Below, piece after piece: positions 44,676 through 53,071 of a stretch of DNA of 64,000 nt. The notes below the pieces were generated by a model. The model ran no database searches, was not told where the DNA came from, and saw only the letters and a list, made by a program, of their open reading frames with translations. Position numbers and translations under genes: made by a program. Numbering within the stretch: the stretch's first letter is position 1; every line of letters begins with the position of its first letter. This stretch comes from CAG-390 sp964522215. Its GTDB lineage: Bacteria > Bacillota > Clostridia > Oscillospirales > CAG-272. The DNA lies in assembly GCA_964522215.1 (NCBI GenBank), contig CAZFVR010000004.1, positions 56,781-120,780 of the forward strand, in the 5' to 3' direction.

Positions 44676-45440
44676 ATGACTAAACGAGCGCTGATAATTA
44701 TTTCTATCCTTTTGATCCTGCCGATCGTTATAACACTTATATCCCTTATCGGTCTGAGACTTCGCAACCCCGTTGTTGCAAAGTGGTCGGAGGACGCGGA
44801 GGGCATTATCTACAAGGGTGAGAGCTATCTGCCCGTAGGCGAGGCGGGAGAGCGGCTGTTTGCTCCCGGCAAATATCTTGGCAGGATAGGTGACAGCCAC
44901 TACGGCTCGCCGCTTTATCTTGTAAGCGGTGACAGGTCGGGCTATCTCTGCTATGCCTACGACGGCGACACGCTGATATTGCTTTCAAAGACCGGCAAGC
45001 CGCTTGACGGCATACCAAGCGGCGGGGCGCCTTCCTGCATCAAGCTTGGCAAGACCACAACAGATGACCGCGAGACCATGGCTCTGCTTTTATCACTTGA
45101 CGAGCTGACCGACCCCGCGCAGTTTACAGATGATGACGATCTGCCCATTGACCTCAACACCGAAAAATACAAGGGCAAATATACAAAATATAAGATATGG
45201 GAGTACTGGGGAGAGACAGCCATAGGGCTTGACTCCGGTGCGCGGCTCTACCACATGGACGAGAGCGGCAACTGGTACTACGTTACAGCCGAGGATGCGC
45301 GGGCAGCGGAGGCAGATCCCGATGAGGTATACCACACCTATACCGCAAGGCCGTTGCGCGACCCCGCCGCCATCTCTCTCATCGAACGGCTGACGAGCGG
45401 TGAGGCCGCGTCCGCCGAGAGCGATACCGAAGCACCGTGA
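44676..45440 (+). CDS. membrane-anchored hypothetical protein, 254 aa
   Basis: An N-terminal helix (RALIIISILLILPIVITLIS, residues 4-23) acts as a signal anchor; the remaining ~225 residues are extracytoplasmic, rich in Asp, Gly and Tyr, with two possible weak internal repeats (EGIIYKGESYLPVGE; YLGRIGDSHYGSPLYLVSGD). I do not recognise a family. AAAGGCGG lies upstream of the ATG. Its last four bases overlap the GTG start of the VanZ gene, so both are made from one mRNA. Confidence 0.75.
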   Translation: MTKRALIIISILLILPIVITLISLIGLRLRNPVVAKWSEDAEGIIYKGESYLPVGEAGERLFAPGKYLGRIGDSHYGSPLYLVSGDRSGYLCYAYDGDTLILLSKTGKPLDGIPSGGAPSCIKLGKTTTDDRETMALLLSLDELTDPAQFTDDDDLPIDLNTEKYKGKYTKYKIWEYWGETAIGLDSGARLYHMDESGNWYYVTAEDARAAEADPDEVYHTYTARPLRDPAAISLIERLTSGEAASAESDTEAP

Positions 45441-45895
45441 GTGCCCAAAGCTCGCGCCGCCCTACAGTCCTTTCGGCATTGGCGGATATCCTTTTTGGAA
45501 TATACCTTGCCGTGTTGCTGCGTCTGACGGTATTTCGCCCCGACTTTGGCAGCGGCGCTCTGTTTCGCGGGGATCTGAACCTCTCTTTGTTCACCGAGCT
45601 TATCTCCCTGATACGTCGCGGCGGAGCATATTATTTTTACAGGCTGTTGCTTGGCAACATCGCGGTCTTTGTGCCGTTTGGCGCCTACCTTGCGTGGCGC
45701 ACGAATATGAAGCTTTTGGGCATAACGCTTGCGGGCGCCACCGCAAGCCTTGCCATTGAACTTACGCAATTCACTTTTGCGGTGGGTGTGTGCGAGATCG
45801 ATGACATAATACTTAACACTGCGGGAACGTTTATAGGCGCCGCATCGGCGTTTTTGCTTATGAAAAATAAAAAAAACATGGGAACGAGATCATGA
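45437..45895 (+). CDS. VanZ-family membrane protein
   Basis: 152 aa with four membrane helices. The motifs LNLSLFTEL, LLLGNIAVFVPFGAYLAW, SLAIELTQF and CEIDDIILNTAGTFIGA are the VanZ signature. VanZ proteins can give low-level teicoplanin resistance, but most chromosomal copies have no proven role. GTG start overlapping the previous stop (GTGA). The following gene overlaps its stop as ATGA. Confidence 0.9.
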   Translation: MSAQSSRRPTVLSALADILFGIYLAVLLRLTVFRPDFGSGALFRGDLNLSLFTELISLIRRGGAYYFYRLLLGNIAVFVPFGAYLAWRTNMKLLGITLAGATASLAIELTQFTFAVGVCEIDDIILNTAGTFIGAASAFLLMKNKKNMGTRS

Positions 45896-46442
45896 CAATC
45901 AGCAAAGTCGCATCTCTCATTGTCTCCCTATCATTTATTTTCACTCTTATTACACCTATTAACTCATCAAATATTGAATATATTTCAAACGATATTCCCG
46001 ATTCAATACAAGAATTCATAATACACAATTATGCTACATCTTTAAAACCTATTATGATCACGATTACACAAGTGCAGATATTTCATTCTGTTTAAAATCA
46101 ATAAAATACTATTTTAAGACTCCTTATTACTACCCTTACATTATTAGCCGTTGCCTCACTCCAGATGAAATAAAGACAGTGATCGACAACGATGATCCTG
46201 CATTCATATGCGCCAGCAGACGGGTAAGTGAATTCTATTTTGCATATCACGCCGCAGCAATGATTGGATACGAATTTGCAGATGATGTCACCGCGATTGA
46301 AATTGTGGATCCAACATACACATCAAGAAGTAAGTTTTGTACATTTGACTCAACTAACAATTGGACATTTTACGGCACCAAAATCACTTATGGTGATATA
46401 ATATACACATGGATTCAAACAATAGCTTTAAATGCATATTAA
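45892..46442 (+). pseudogene. AT-rich secreted protein gene split by a -1 frameshift
   Basis: The first frame (45892-46095) encodes a signal peptide (KVASLIVSLSFIFTLITPIN) and about 50 codons. The second, in the -1 frame, continues without a stop from about 46047 to 46442 with coherent sequence (DHDYTSADISFCLKSIKYYF, then YPYIISRCLTPDEIKTVI). The frames join exactly at T TTA AAA (46041-46047), which is both a four-A run prone to indels and a textbook slippery heptamer. The C-terminal part (YHAAAMIGYEF, IEIVDPTY) recalls the His-Ala...Gly-Tyr...Asp-Pro end of C39/C47-like cysteine peptidases; that is inference. The gene is far more AT-rich than its neighbours. Most likely a pseudogene or sequencing error. 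Confidence 0.6.
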
Positions 46443-46445
46443 ATC

Positions 46446-47457
46446 ATGATCACATCATTTAAATTTAATCATCATTTCAACAAATATGACAAGACCGCTT
46501 TTCTCTCCGCTCTTATCTGCGGTCTTGCCGAACATATTTACAAATTCACCAATACTCTTCCCAACGGAGTGCGCTTTATAACTTTTACGATCCGCAAAAC
46601 ATAGTCGCATCGGGGCGTTGGTTTTTGTCAGCAGCCTGCGCACTGCTCCTTTTTGTTTACCGCGTATTCACCGGTCCTCTTACCGCGCGCCCGGCATGGC
46701 GGTATGTGCAAGAGCACGCGCTTGTATTCACCATGGGGCTTTTGCTTTATTATGTCATATGGAAGATATGTCTTGCGGCGGAGGGGGTGAGTGCCACCGA
46801 TTATTTGGATATATCCGCAATAGGGATATCCGCTATTTCACCGCGCAGGATCATTGACGCCGTTTTAGGTTGCTTTAAAAATGTTTTTTTCGCGCTTATT
46901 GACCAAAGTAACGGGCAAGCACCCACGTTATATTTGATTTTAAATATTTTATTTACCGCAGCCTTTGCAATCGGCACGGTAAGGGTAATTTTTAAATTGA
47001 AGTTGTGGCAACGAAAAACACTTTTTGTTTTGACCTTGATCGCGCTGATATGCATGATCCCCATGTCATGCATTTGGCTTTTTGCATCGCCGAATATGTC
47101 ATATCGCCCAATGATGCTTACCTGCCTTGCCATCATTCCCATCTTTACCGCCGTAATATTTGACAGATATCTTTCGAATACGTTTGGCAATATTTTTGCA
47201 CTGCTGCTTGCACTTATCATTGTAAACAACGGTTTATTGGCAAACATAAGCTACTTTTACATGGGTAAATGCTATGAAAAAGGGTATATTATTTCTTCAG
47301 CGAAGTACTCGGAGTTGAATTTCCGTTTACCTCCGAAGACGGATGCACCGAACTTGAACGCGATCCCGAGATCCGCGCGATGGGTGTTTGGCCTGCGCGC
47401 GATGCAATGCTCCTGCGAGACGGTGTTTTGATAATTAAAATAGGGGAATGTCCCTAA
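46446..47457 (+). pseudogene. GtrII-type glucosyltransferase membrane protein, decayed
   Basis: Three pieces of one gene lie in different frames. Piece 1 (46446 to ~46565) starts ATG and encodes FNKYDKTAFLSALICGLAEH plus IYKFTNTLPN. Piece 2, shifted by -1, reads SALYNFYDPQNIVASGRWFL, then six to seven membrane helices to about 47295. Piece 3, in the third frame, runs FSEVLGVEFPF ... ELERDPEIRAMGVWPARDAM and ends IIKIGECP at 47457. These are the start, middle and end of GtrII-like proteins, but ~40 codons between pieces 2 and 3 are missing. So one frameshift and one internal deletion inactivate it. GtrII relatives glucosylate surface polysaccharides. Confidence 0.68.
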
Positions 47458-47461
47458 AGCA

Positions 47462-47502
47462 AAAAGAGCATCCCAAAGCGTGCGGCTTCGGGATGCTCTT
47501 TT
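47462..47502. terminator. bidirectional terminator
   Basis: 13-bp stem AAAAGAGCATCCC / GGGATGCTCTTTT with further pairing in the loop (AAAGC/GCTTC). U-rich on both strands. It separates the GtrII remnant (plus) from the TIGR03936 gene (minus, stop at 47556). Confidence 0.85.
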
Positions 47503-47511
47503 CTTTTATTT

Positions 47512-47546
47512 TTATGATTCTTATGATTCTTATGATTTTTATGATC
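47512..47546. repeat. 9-nt tandem repeat (TTATGATTC)n
   Basis: Four copies (two perfect, two with one or two changes) in the 3' flank of the TIGR03936 gene, just outside the coding region. Confidence 0.8.
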
Positions 47547-47555
47547 ACGTTCAAG

Positions 47556-48287
47556 TCATTTAAAAAGCTCTCCGCGCGTGTTGTACACGGCACGGCGGAC
47601 GATGGAATAATCGGCTCCCATAGATGAACTTTTTGCGCGAACGCCGAAGCGTTCGAGTATCACCTTTACAAGCAGCTCGGGGCTGAGGTTATCGACAGAA
47701 CCTGCGGCAAGGCGCACATCTATCTGCAAAGCGCCCGTGTCGCGCCTGACATTGCAAGCGCGTATAAGCGGTGCGATATCCGCCTCCACTATGCCGGATT
47801 TGGTCTTTTTTTGCGTTACTATCGACGGCTCGGCAAGCATATCGGCGATCTCGCGCTCGGTAACGGCTCCAACGCCTGGGAGACGGAGCGTTATGGTATA
47901 ATCCGCCGATGCGATATCGGCAAATTTGACCGCGGCGGGATAGCACGCGGTAAACTCAAGTCCCGGCACCGTCGCGCCCTGCATGCGGCGAAGCACTTCC
48001 GCGCAGCTCATGACGCTGTCATTTTCAAGACGTATATCCATAAGCTCGCACTCGCTTGCGCAGCCAAGCGGCAACGGCAGGCCAAAAACGAGCTTTGCAT
48101 GCGGGTTAAAGCCCTGCGTGAACCACAGCGGCAGGTCAGCGCGCGCCAGTATCCGCATCATGGTACGCTGAAGATCAAGATGTGAGGTGAATATTATCCC
48201 CCCGTGCTTTTTAAAGCCAAGCCTTACCACACGCGGCTCGGTAGGCGGGGTGAACCCCTTTTTTTCGGTTACTTTTTCTGTGTTCAT
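47556..48287 (-). CDS. TIGR03936 / DUF2344 radical-SAM-linked protein
   Basis: 243 aa. VRLGFKKHGGIIFTSHLDLQ, RTMMRILARADLPLWFTQGF and NPHAKLVFGLPLPLGCASEC are the diagnostic N-terminal block of DUF2344. The ATG at 48287 overlaps the TIGR03960 stop (ATGA), so the two are translationally coupled. This pair is widespread in Clostridia and may modify RNA or protein; the reaction is not known. The ribosomal genes (rng, rplU, rpmA) that usually follow are absent here. Confidence 0.92.
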   Translation of the reverse strand: MNTEKVTEKKGFTPPTEPRVVRLGFKKHGGIIFTSHLDLQRTMMRILARADLPLWFTQGFNPHAKLVFGLPLPLGCASECELMDIRLENDSVMSCAEVLRRMQGATVPGLEFTACYPAAVKFADIASADYTITLRLPGVGAVTEREIADMLAEPSIVTQKKTKSGIVEADIAPLIRACNVRRDTGALQIDVRLAAGSVDNLSPELLVKVILERFGVRAKSSSMGADYSIVRRAVYNTRGELFK

Positions 48288-50137
48288 TTTTGCAGGCTCG
48301 GGCAAACGGCCCTCTCCCCTCCAAGTCTGTTTGCGCCACACCCCGAGCAATGCTCGCGGCAGCTGGGCGTGGTAACTCCCGCGTGTGCGCGGTCATGCTC
48401 ACGAATAAGAAATTCCTTTGTAACTCCGCAGTCTATAACATCCCACGGCAACACCTCGCTCGTGTCCCTCCTGCGGTTGGCGTAGAATGCCGGATCTATC
48501 CCCGAACGTTCAAACACATCTATCCATTTATCATAGTCAAAGAACTCATCCCATGCATCAAAATGGAAGCCCTCGCGGCAGGCAAGCTCAAGCGCCGCGC
48601 CAACACGGCGGTCGCCGAGTGCCAGCACTGCCTCGATGCGTGATGTACCTGAATCATGCGCGGAAAATTTTATCTTGCGGTCGGTGATCTTTGATCTTAT
48701 AAACATGCGCTTTTCTTCAAGAGTCTCGCAGCTGTCCTGCGGCTCCCACTGGAAAGGAGTAAAGGGCTTGGGTACAAAGCAGGAAACGCTGACGGTCACC
48801 TGCGGCTGACGGCGCTTATTATGCTCCGGCGTTGCGTAGTATTTTTCGATGACCGCCTTGCCGAGCTTGGCAATACCCTCAAGATCTTCATATGTCTCGG
48901 TGGGCAGACCGTCCATAAAATACAGCTTTACCTGCTCCTTGCCCGCCGCAAAGGCAATGCCCGCAGCGTTCATAAGGTTTTCCTCAGTCACGTTTTTGTT
49001 AATTACATCGCGCAGGCGCTGTGTGCCCGCCTCCGGTGCAAAGGTAATGGATGATGCACGCACCGATGCTACCTTATCCATCAGCTCGCGCGTAAAGCTA
49101 TCGATACGCAGTGACGGCAAAGAAAGGCTCACCTTTTTATCATCCGTCCATGATATCAGCCCATCCGTAAGCTCGCGGAGCTTGGTGTAGTCGGATATGG
49201 AGAGCGAGCTGAGCGATATCTCCTCATACCCCGTATACTCGTAAAGGCATTTTGCTTGGTTGCAAAGCACCTCCGGCGATTTTTCACGCACCGGGCGATA
49301 TATAATGCCCGCCTGGCAGAAGCGACAGCCGCGTATGCAACCGCGGAACACCTCAAGCATTATCCTATCCTGAACCGTTTCAAGATAAGGCATTACGAGC
49401 TTATCCGGGAAGAACATGCTGTCAAGATCCTTAACTATGCGCTTGCGCACGGTGCGCGGCACATCGGGATATTTAGGGGTATAGGCCGCAACGGTACCAT
49501 CCTCGTTATATGTTACATCGTAAAGCGACGGCACATACACGCCCTCAATGCTCCTTGCCGCCTCATGCAAAAACGCGGCGCGGGTGTAGCTGCCGTCCTC
49601 TTTCATTTTAATATACAGGCGAACGATCTCGGGGAGCATCTCCTCACCCTCGCCGATATTAAAAAGATCAAAAAAGTCGGCCACAGGCTCGGCATTATAT
49701 GAGCAGGGACCGCCGCCGATAACGAGCGGCATATCATCCTTACGGTCGGCGGAGCGCAACGGCAGGCCTGCGAGATCGAGCATGTTGAGGATATTTGTAT
49801 AGCTCATCTCATATTGCAGAGTAAAGCCGATAAAATCAAACTGCGCTATAGGGTCGCCGCTCTCATGCGCCCAAAGCGGGATATGATGGCGGCGCATCTG
49901 CTCCTCCATGTCGATCCACGGAGCATAAACGCGCTCGCACCAAATGTCATCCTCGCGGTTGAGTGCTCCGTAAAGAATGCGTATGCCGAGGTTTGACATG
50001 CCTATCTCGTATGAATCCGGGAAGCAAAAGGCAAAACGCGCCTTGATCTTTTCTTTGTCCTTTATTATTTGACCGTACTCGCCGCCGGTATATCTGCCCG
50101 GCTTTTGGACGGATCTGAGTATCGATTCGGGGATCAT
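48284..50137 (-). CDS. TIGR03960 B12-binding-type radical SAM protein
   Basis: 617 aa. The N-terminal cobalamin-binding-like domain (FCFPDSYEIGMSNLGIRILY, residues ~35-55) is followed by a radical SAM barrel whose cluster motif is RGCIRGCRFCQAG (CxxxCxxC, ~273-285), then SLSSLSISDY and TFAPEAGTQRLRDVINKN. Partner of TIGR03936. An AAAAGGATG site precedes the ATG. The family has no assigned reaction. Confidence 0.92.
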   Translation of the reverse strand: MIPESILRSVQKPGRYTGGEYGQIIKDKEKIKARFAFCFPDSYEIGMSNLGIRILYGALNREDDIWCERVYAPWIDMEEQMRRHHIPLWAHESGDPIAQFDFIGFTLQYEMSYTNILNMLDLAGLPLRSADRKDDMPLVIGGGPCSYNAEPVADFFDLFNIGEGEEMLPEIVRLYIKMKEDGSYTRAAFLHEAARSIEGVYVPSLYDVTYNEDGTVAAYTPKYPDVPRTVRKRIVKDLDSMFFPDKLVMPYLETVQDRIMLEVFRGCIRGCRFCQAGIIYRPVREKSPEVLCNQAKCLYEYTGYEEISLSSLSISDYTKLRELTDGLISWTDDKKVSLSLPSLRIDSFTRELMDKVASVRASSITFAPEAGTQRLRDVINKNVTEENLMNAAGIAFAAGKEQVKLYFMDGLPTETYEDLEGIAKLGKAVIEKYYATPEHNKRRQPQVTVSVSCFVPKPFTPFQWEPQDSCETLEEKRMFIRSKITDRKIKFSAHDSGTSRIEAVLALGDRRVGAALELACREGFHFDAWDEFFDYDKWIDVFERSGIDPAFYANRRRDTSEVLPWDVIDCGVTKEFLIREHDRAHAGVTTPSCREHCSGCGANRLGGERAVCPSLQK

Positions 50138-50217
50138 TTGTTCATCCTTTTTATTAGTAGTTTGTTATTCTATTCAGCAAGGCCGTGGACAGCCGTTATT
50201 ATGGCTCAATTATCGTA

Positions 50218-50242
50218 TCGGGGATGGAAGCTCCATCCCCGA
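50218..50242. terminator. hairpin after the P-type-ATPase-like gene
   Basis: 10-bp stem TCGGGGATGG / CCATCCCCGA with a 5-nt loop, 6 nt beyond the stop at 50248 (minus strand). No good U-tract follows, so it may protect the mRNA end rather than terminate. Confidence 0.5.
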
Positions 50243-50247
50243 ATGAT

Positions 50248-53049
50248 TTAGTTTAGCATAAGCTTTGAGGTTATGATGGCAGGGAGGACGCATATCACCT
50301 GGTAGATCGCTATGTATGCGGAGTGCATTCCCGCAAATATACCGAGTGCGCCAAGAAAGGTGGCAAGCAGGATGCTGGCCGTGATCACTCCAAGGCTTAT
50401 GCGCAGGTTGAGCGCCGAGGCGCGGCGAAGCTTTGCGCATGCCGGAAGTGCGCCGACCAGTGCAGTCCAATCGCCGCCGTCGGCAATAAGTCCCGCATCG
50501 ATCCTGCCGCTCTCACTCTGGGTCTTATCGGCAGCCGCACCGTTCTCTTCTCCGTCGGCAGATGCGGCAACCACGGCCGCAGCATCGCGGATCACTCTAA
50601 CGGGGCAAGCTACGTTGCCGAGCAGGCGTGCCATAAGCGCATCATCGATATTGGGGTCATTGCTTACCATTATCGGGCGTATGCCGCGATCTGAAAGCGT
50701 GGATACAAGCTCGCGCAGATCATCGTCTGCCACATAGCTCAAGTACATTTTAAGTGCCAGTGTGCCGTCCACGGCAATAAACATCACGGCCGAGCCGCCG
50801 TTTTCGGCAAAGCTGCGGTCCTCGGCATCCGCTGCGGCGACCACGCCGCCGAGCGTCATAAAGTTGTCGCTACCGATAAGATATGAGTGCTCACCGACCT
50901 TTGCGGCAATACCGTTCTCCGCCACACGCAGTATCTCTACGTGCGCGCCTTCGCCGTCGGACTCGCCGTCGCCGCCTGTTACGGCACTGCCGTCAGCAGC
51001 ACGCCTGAAAGCACCTGCCAGTGCGCCGCCGACACGATCGAACACTGCCGCTGTGCCCTCGAATATTCCAAATATATCACCGGCCACAGCCCCGCCGCAA
51101 AGACCTATACGCTTTATTACGAGCGAACGCGCGCCAAATACATCCGATTCGTCAAATATAACGGCATCGGCCGTGGCATAGGCCTCGGCATCCGATTCGC
51201 CAAGCAACACCTCGGTGGGGCGCAAAAGGTTTTTTGTGGTATCATAGAAAGGATAGATCAGTGCCGTCACCGTAAAGACGGGCATTGCTATCAGCACCAT
51301 GACGGTAAAGGTATTTGCAGAGGGGACAAAGCCGCGCCCCGCCGCAAGCGAGATCAAAAATACGACAAGTGCCAGTGCAATTACCGGAGCTATAACATAA
51401 TTCAGCACGCGAAGTGCGGGATCTTTGCGGTTGGTGCGTTTAAAGTAACCATCGGCAAAGCTGCCGCGGCGCAAACGCATGGCAGAGGATATTTTGGCAT
51501 CCTCCCTGCCCGCGGATGACGAGCCGCCGAGTGCCGTGGCAAGCATGACAGGATCTGCAGGCTCAAGGGTACAACAGCTCTCCCAGGATGACAGAGCATC
51601 AAAGGCGCGTGTTTGCCGCCTGATATTTAAAAGATCATATGCGACAGACAGCAGGATGCACAGAGCCGCGGGAAGATCATACAGCACAAAGCTATCCGGT
51701 GCGGCGATGGCCAGTGCGGCATCATATATCAAAACTATCGCTACTGCGGCCGCAGGCGCTGAATGCGGTGTGATATCAAAACGGAATATTCCCATAAGCC
51801 CGCCAAAAAGCTGACGCCAGGAGAGTGCCGCAGTTAACAGCAAGAGCTGCATTGAGACCAAAATGTGAACTGTCGGGTAGTCGGCCGCGCTGAGTGCGCC
51901 ACCAAAGCTCTTACCGAAAAATTCATATACCATTATAACGAGGGTCAAAAGGACTGTTCCCATGCCGCGCAGTATCGTCATCAGCGTATCGCCGCGGTAT
52001 GCCTTTTTGATCTCGTCTATCTGGTCGCGCGAGCGATATTCTTCACCGCGATAGCCAAAAGCTCCGCTAAGATCGGTGCTCCAGTCTCCCATGCGGCGGT
52101 TAAGCTCACGGCGGTTTTGGCGTGAAACGCGCTCCGCCGCGCCGCGACCCTTATCGTATCCGAGCGCTACCATAAGATCGTCATCCTCGTCGGATATCTC
52201 ATCGGTAGCTTCATCTTCCGTTGCCGACTTTTCGCCATCTTCGCCCTCATCGGCCTCCGCATCATCAGCCGTATCATTCTCGGCAGATGCTTCGGGCGCG
52301 GCTTCTGCGGCTCCATCTTCTTCATCTGCATCATCAACAGGTGCGGACTCACCGTCGGCAGCCTCCGCGTGATGCTCGGCATCGGAATTTGAAACATATA
52401 CATAATCTTCAAACACATCTGTGTTTGCGCCGACATCAGAAAGTTCCGCCTCGCTGTCGTCGGCAGCATCGGCCGTCTCTGCAACATTAGCTTCATCGGC
52501 CCGTTCTTCCTCGGCCTCGGTCTTGACGTCTGCCGCCGCCTGCTCTCTTGCACGCTTGGCCTCCTCACCTGCCGCGCGGAAGGAGCGGATCTTTTGCAGA
52601 AGCTCACCGCTTGACATCGCGCCGCCGGCGGGAGATACGCTTTGAGCACTTTCGGTGCTCTCTGCACTTTCTGTGTTTTCAACGTTTTCTGTGTTTTCAA
52701 CGTTTTCAACGTTTTTGTTATTTACCGAGTCCTCGGGGGCTTTGGCGTCCGCTTTGTCGTCCGAAACGGCAGGATCGTTCGCCGCCGTGGGCTCACTCAC
52801 GCTGTCGGCAGCCAGTATCCCCTCAAGTATATCCGTAAAATCCGCATCCGATATCGTGTTTTCGGAGCCGCCGATAGCTGACCAATCCTCGGCGGGCGCG
52901 GCCTCGGCGCGATTCTCCTCGTCTATCATTTTGTTAAGGGTCTCATCCGCGTCGCCTGCGGGAGCTGCATCCTCGGCCTTTTTTGTAAAGATTCTTCCAA
53001 ACAGACCCGATGAGTCGCGTTCGCCCTTGTTCTTTTTTTCATTTGACAT
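50248..53049 (-). CDS. degenerate P-type-ATPase-like membrane protein with long acidic N-terminus
   Basis: 933 aa. Residues 1-~290 are a disordered acidic region rich in Asp, Glu and Ala with a repeat (NVENVENTENVENTESAEST). Then come helix pairs starting near 350, 385, 430, 455, 545 and 575, a cytoplasmic part, and two final helices: the order of a P-type ATPase. The residues that should be CPx/CPC read IAMPVFTVTALIYPF; DKTGTLT reads FDESDVFGARS (Asp633 kept, KTGT lost); the region after the P-domain hinge (LRELVSTLSDRGIRPIMVSN) has SNDP (796-799) in place of TGDN. It probably cannot pump ions and may be a pseudoenzyme or sensor. The ATG at 53049 has AGGTAGG upstream; the frame extends to 53136 into rlmB. 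Confidence 0.72.
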   Translation of the reverse strand: MSNEKKNKGERDSSGLFGRIFTKKAEDAAPAGDADETLNKMIDEENRAEAAPAEDWSAIGGSENTISDADFTDILEGILAADSVSEPTAANDPAVSDDKADAKAPEDSVNNKNVENVENTENVENTESAESTESAQSVSPAGGAMSSGELLQKIRSFRAAGEEAKRAREQAAADVKTEAEEERADEANVAETADAADDSEAELSDVGANTDVFEDYVYVSNSDAEHHAEAADGESAPVDDADEEDGAAEAAPEASAENDTADDAEADEGEDGEKSATEDEATDEISDEDDDLMVALGYDKGRGAAERVSRQNRRELNRRMGDWSTDLSGAFGYRGEEYRSRDQIDEIKKAYRGDTLMTILRGMGTVLLTLVIMVYEFFGKSFGGALSAADYPTVHILVSMQLLLLTAALSWRQLFGGLMGIFRFDITPHSAPAAAVAIVLIYDAALAIAAPDSFVLYDLPAALCILLSVAYDLLNIRRQTRAFDALSSWESCCTLEPADPVMLATALGGSSSAGREDAKISSAMRLRRGSFADGYFKRTNRKDPALRVLNYVIAPVIALALVVFLISLAAGRGFVPSANTFTVMVLIAMPVFTVTALIYPFYDTTKNLLRPTEVLLGESDAEAYATADAVIFDESDVFGARSLVIKRIGLCGGAVAGDIFGIFEGTAAVFDRVGGALAGAFRRAADGSAVTGGDGESDGEGAHVEILRVAENGIAAKVGEHSYLIGSDNFMTLGGVVAAADAEDRSFAENGGSAVMFIAVDGTLALKMYLSYVADDDLRELVSTLSDRGIRPIMVSNDPNIDDALMARLLGNVACPVRVIRDAAAVVAASADGEENGAAADKTQSESGRIDAGLIADGGDWTALVGALPACAKLRRASALNLRISLGVITASILLATFLGALGIFAGMHSAYIAIYQVICVLPAIITSKLMLN

Positions 53050-53071
53050 CCGACTCAACCTACCTTTCTTA

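Noticed and set aside
45892..47457. Mobile element as the cause of the AT-rich patch
   Set aside because: No transposase, integrase, terminal inverted repeats or target duplication seen.
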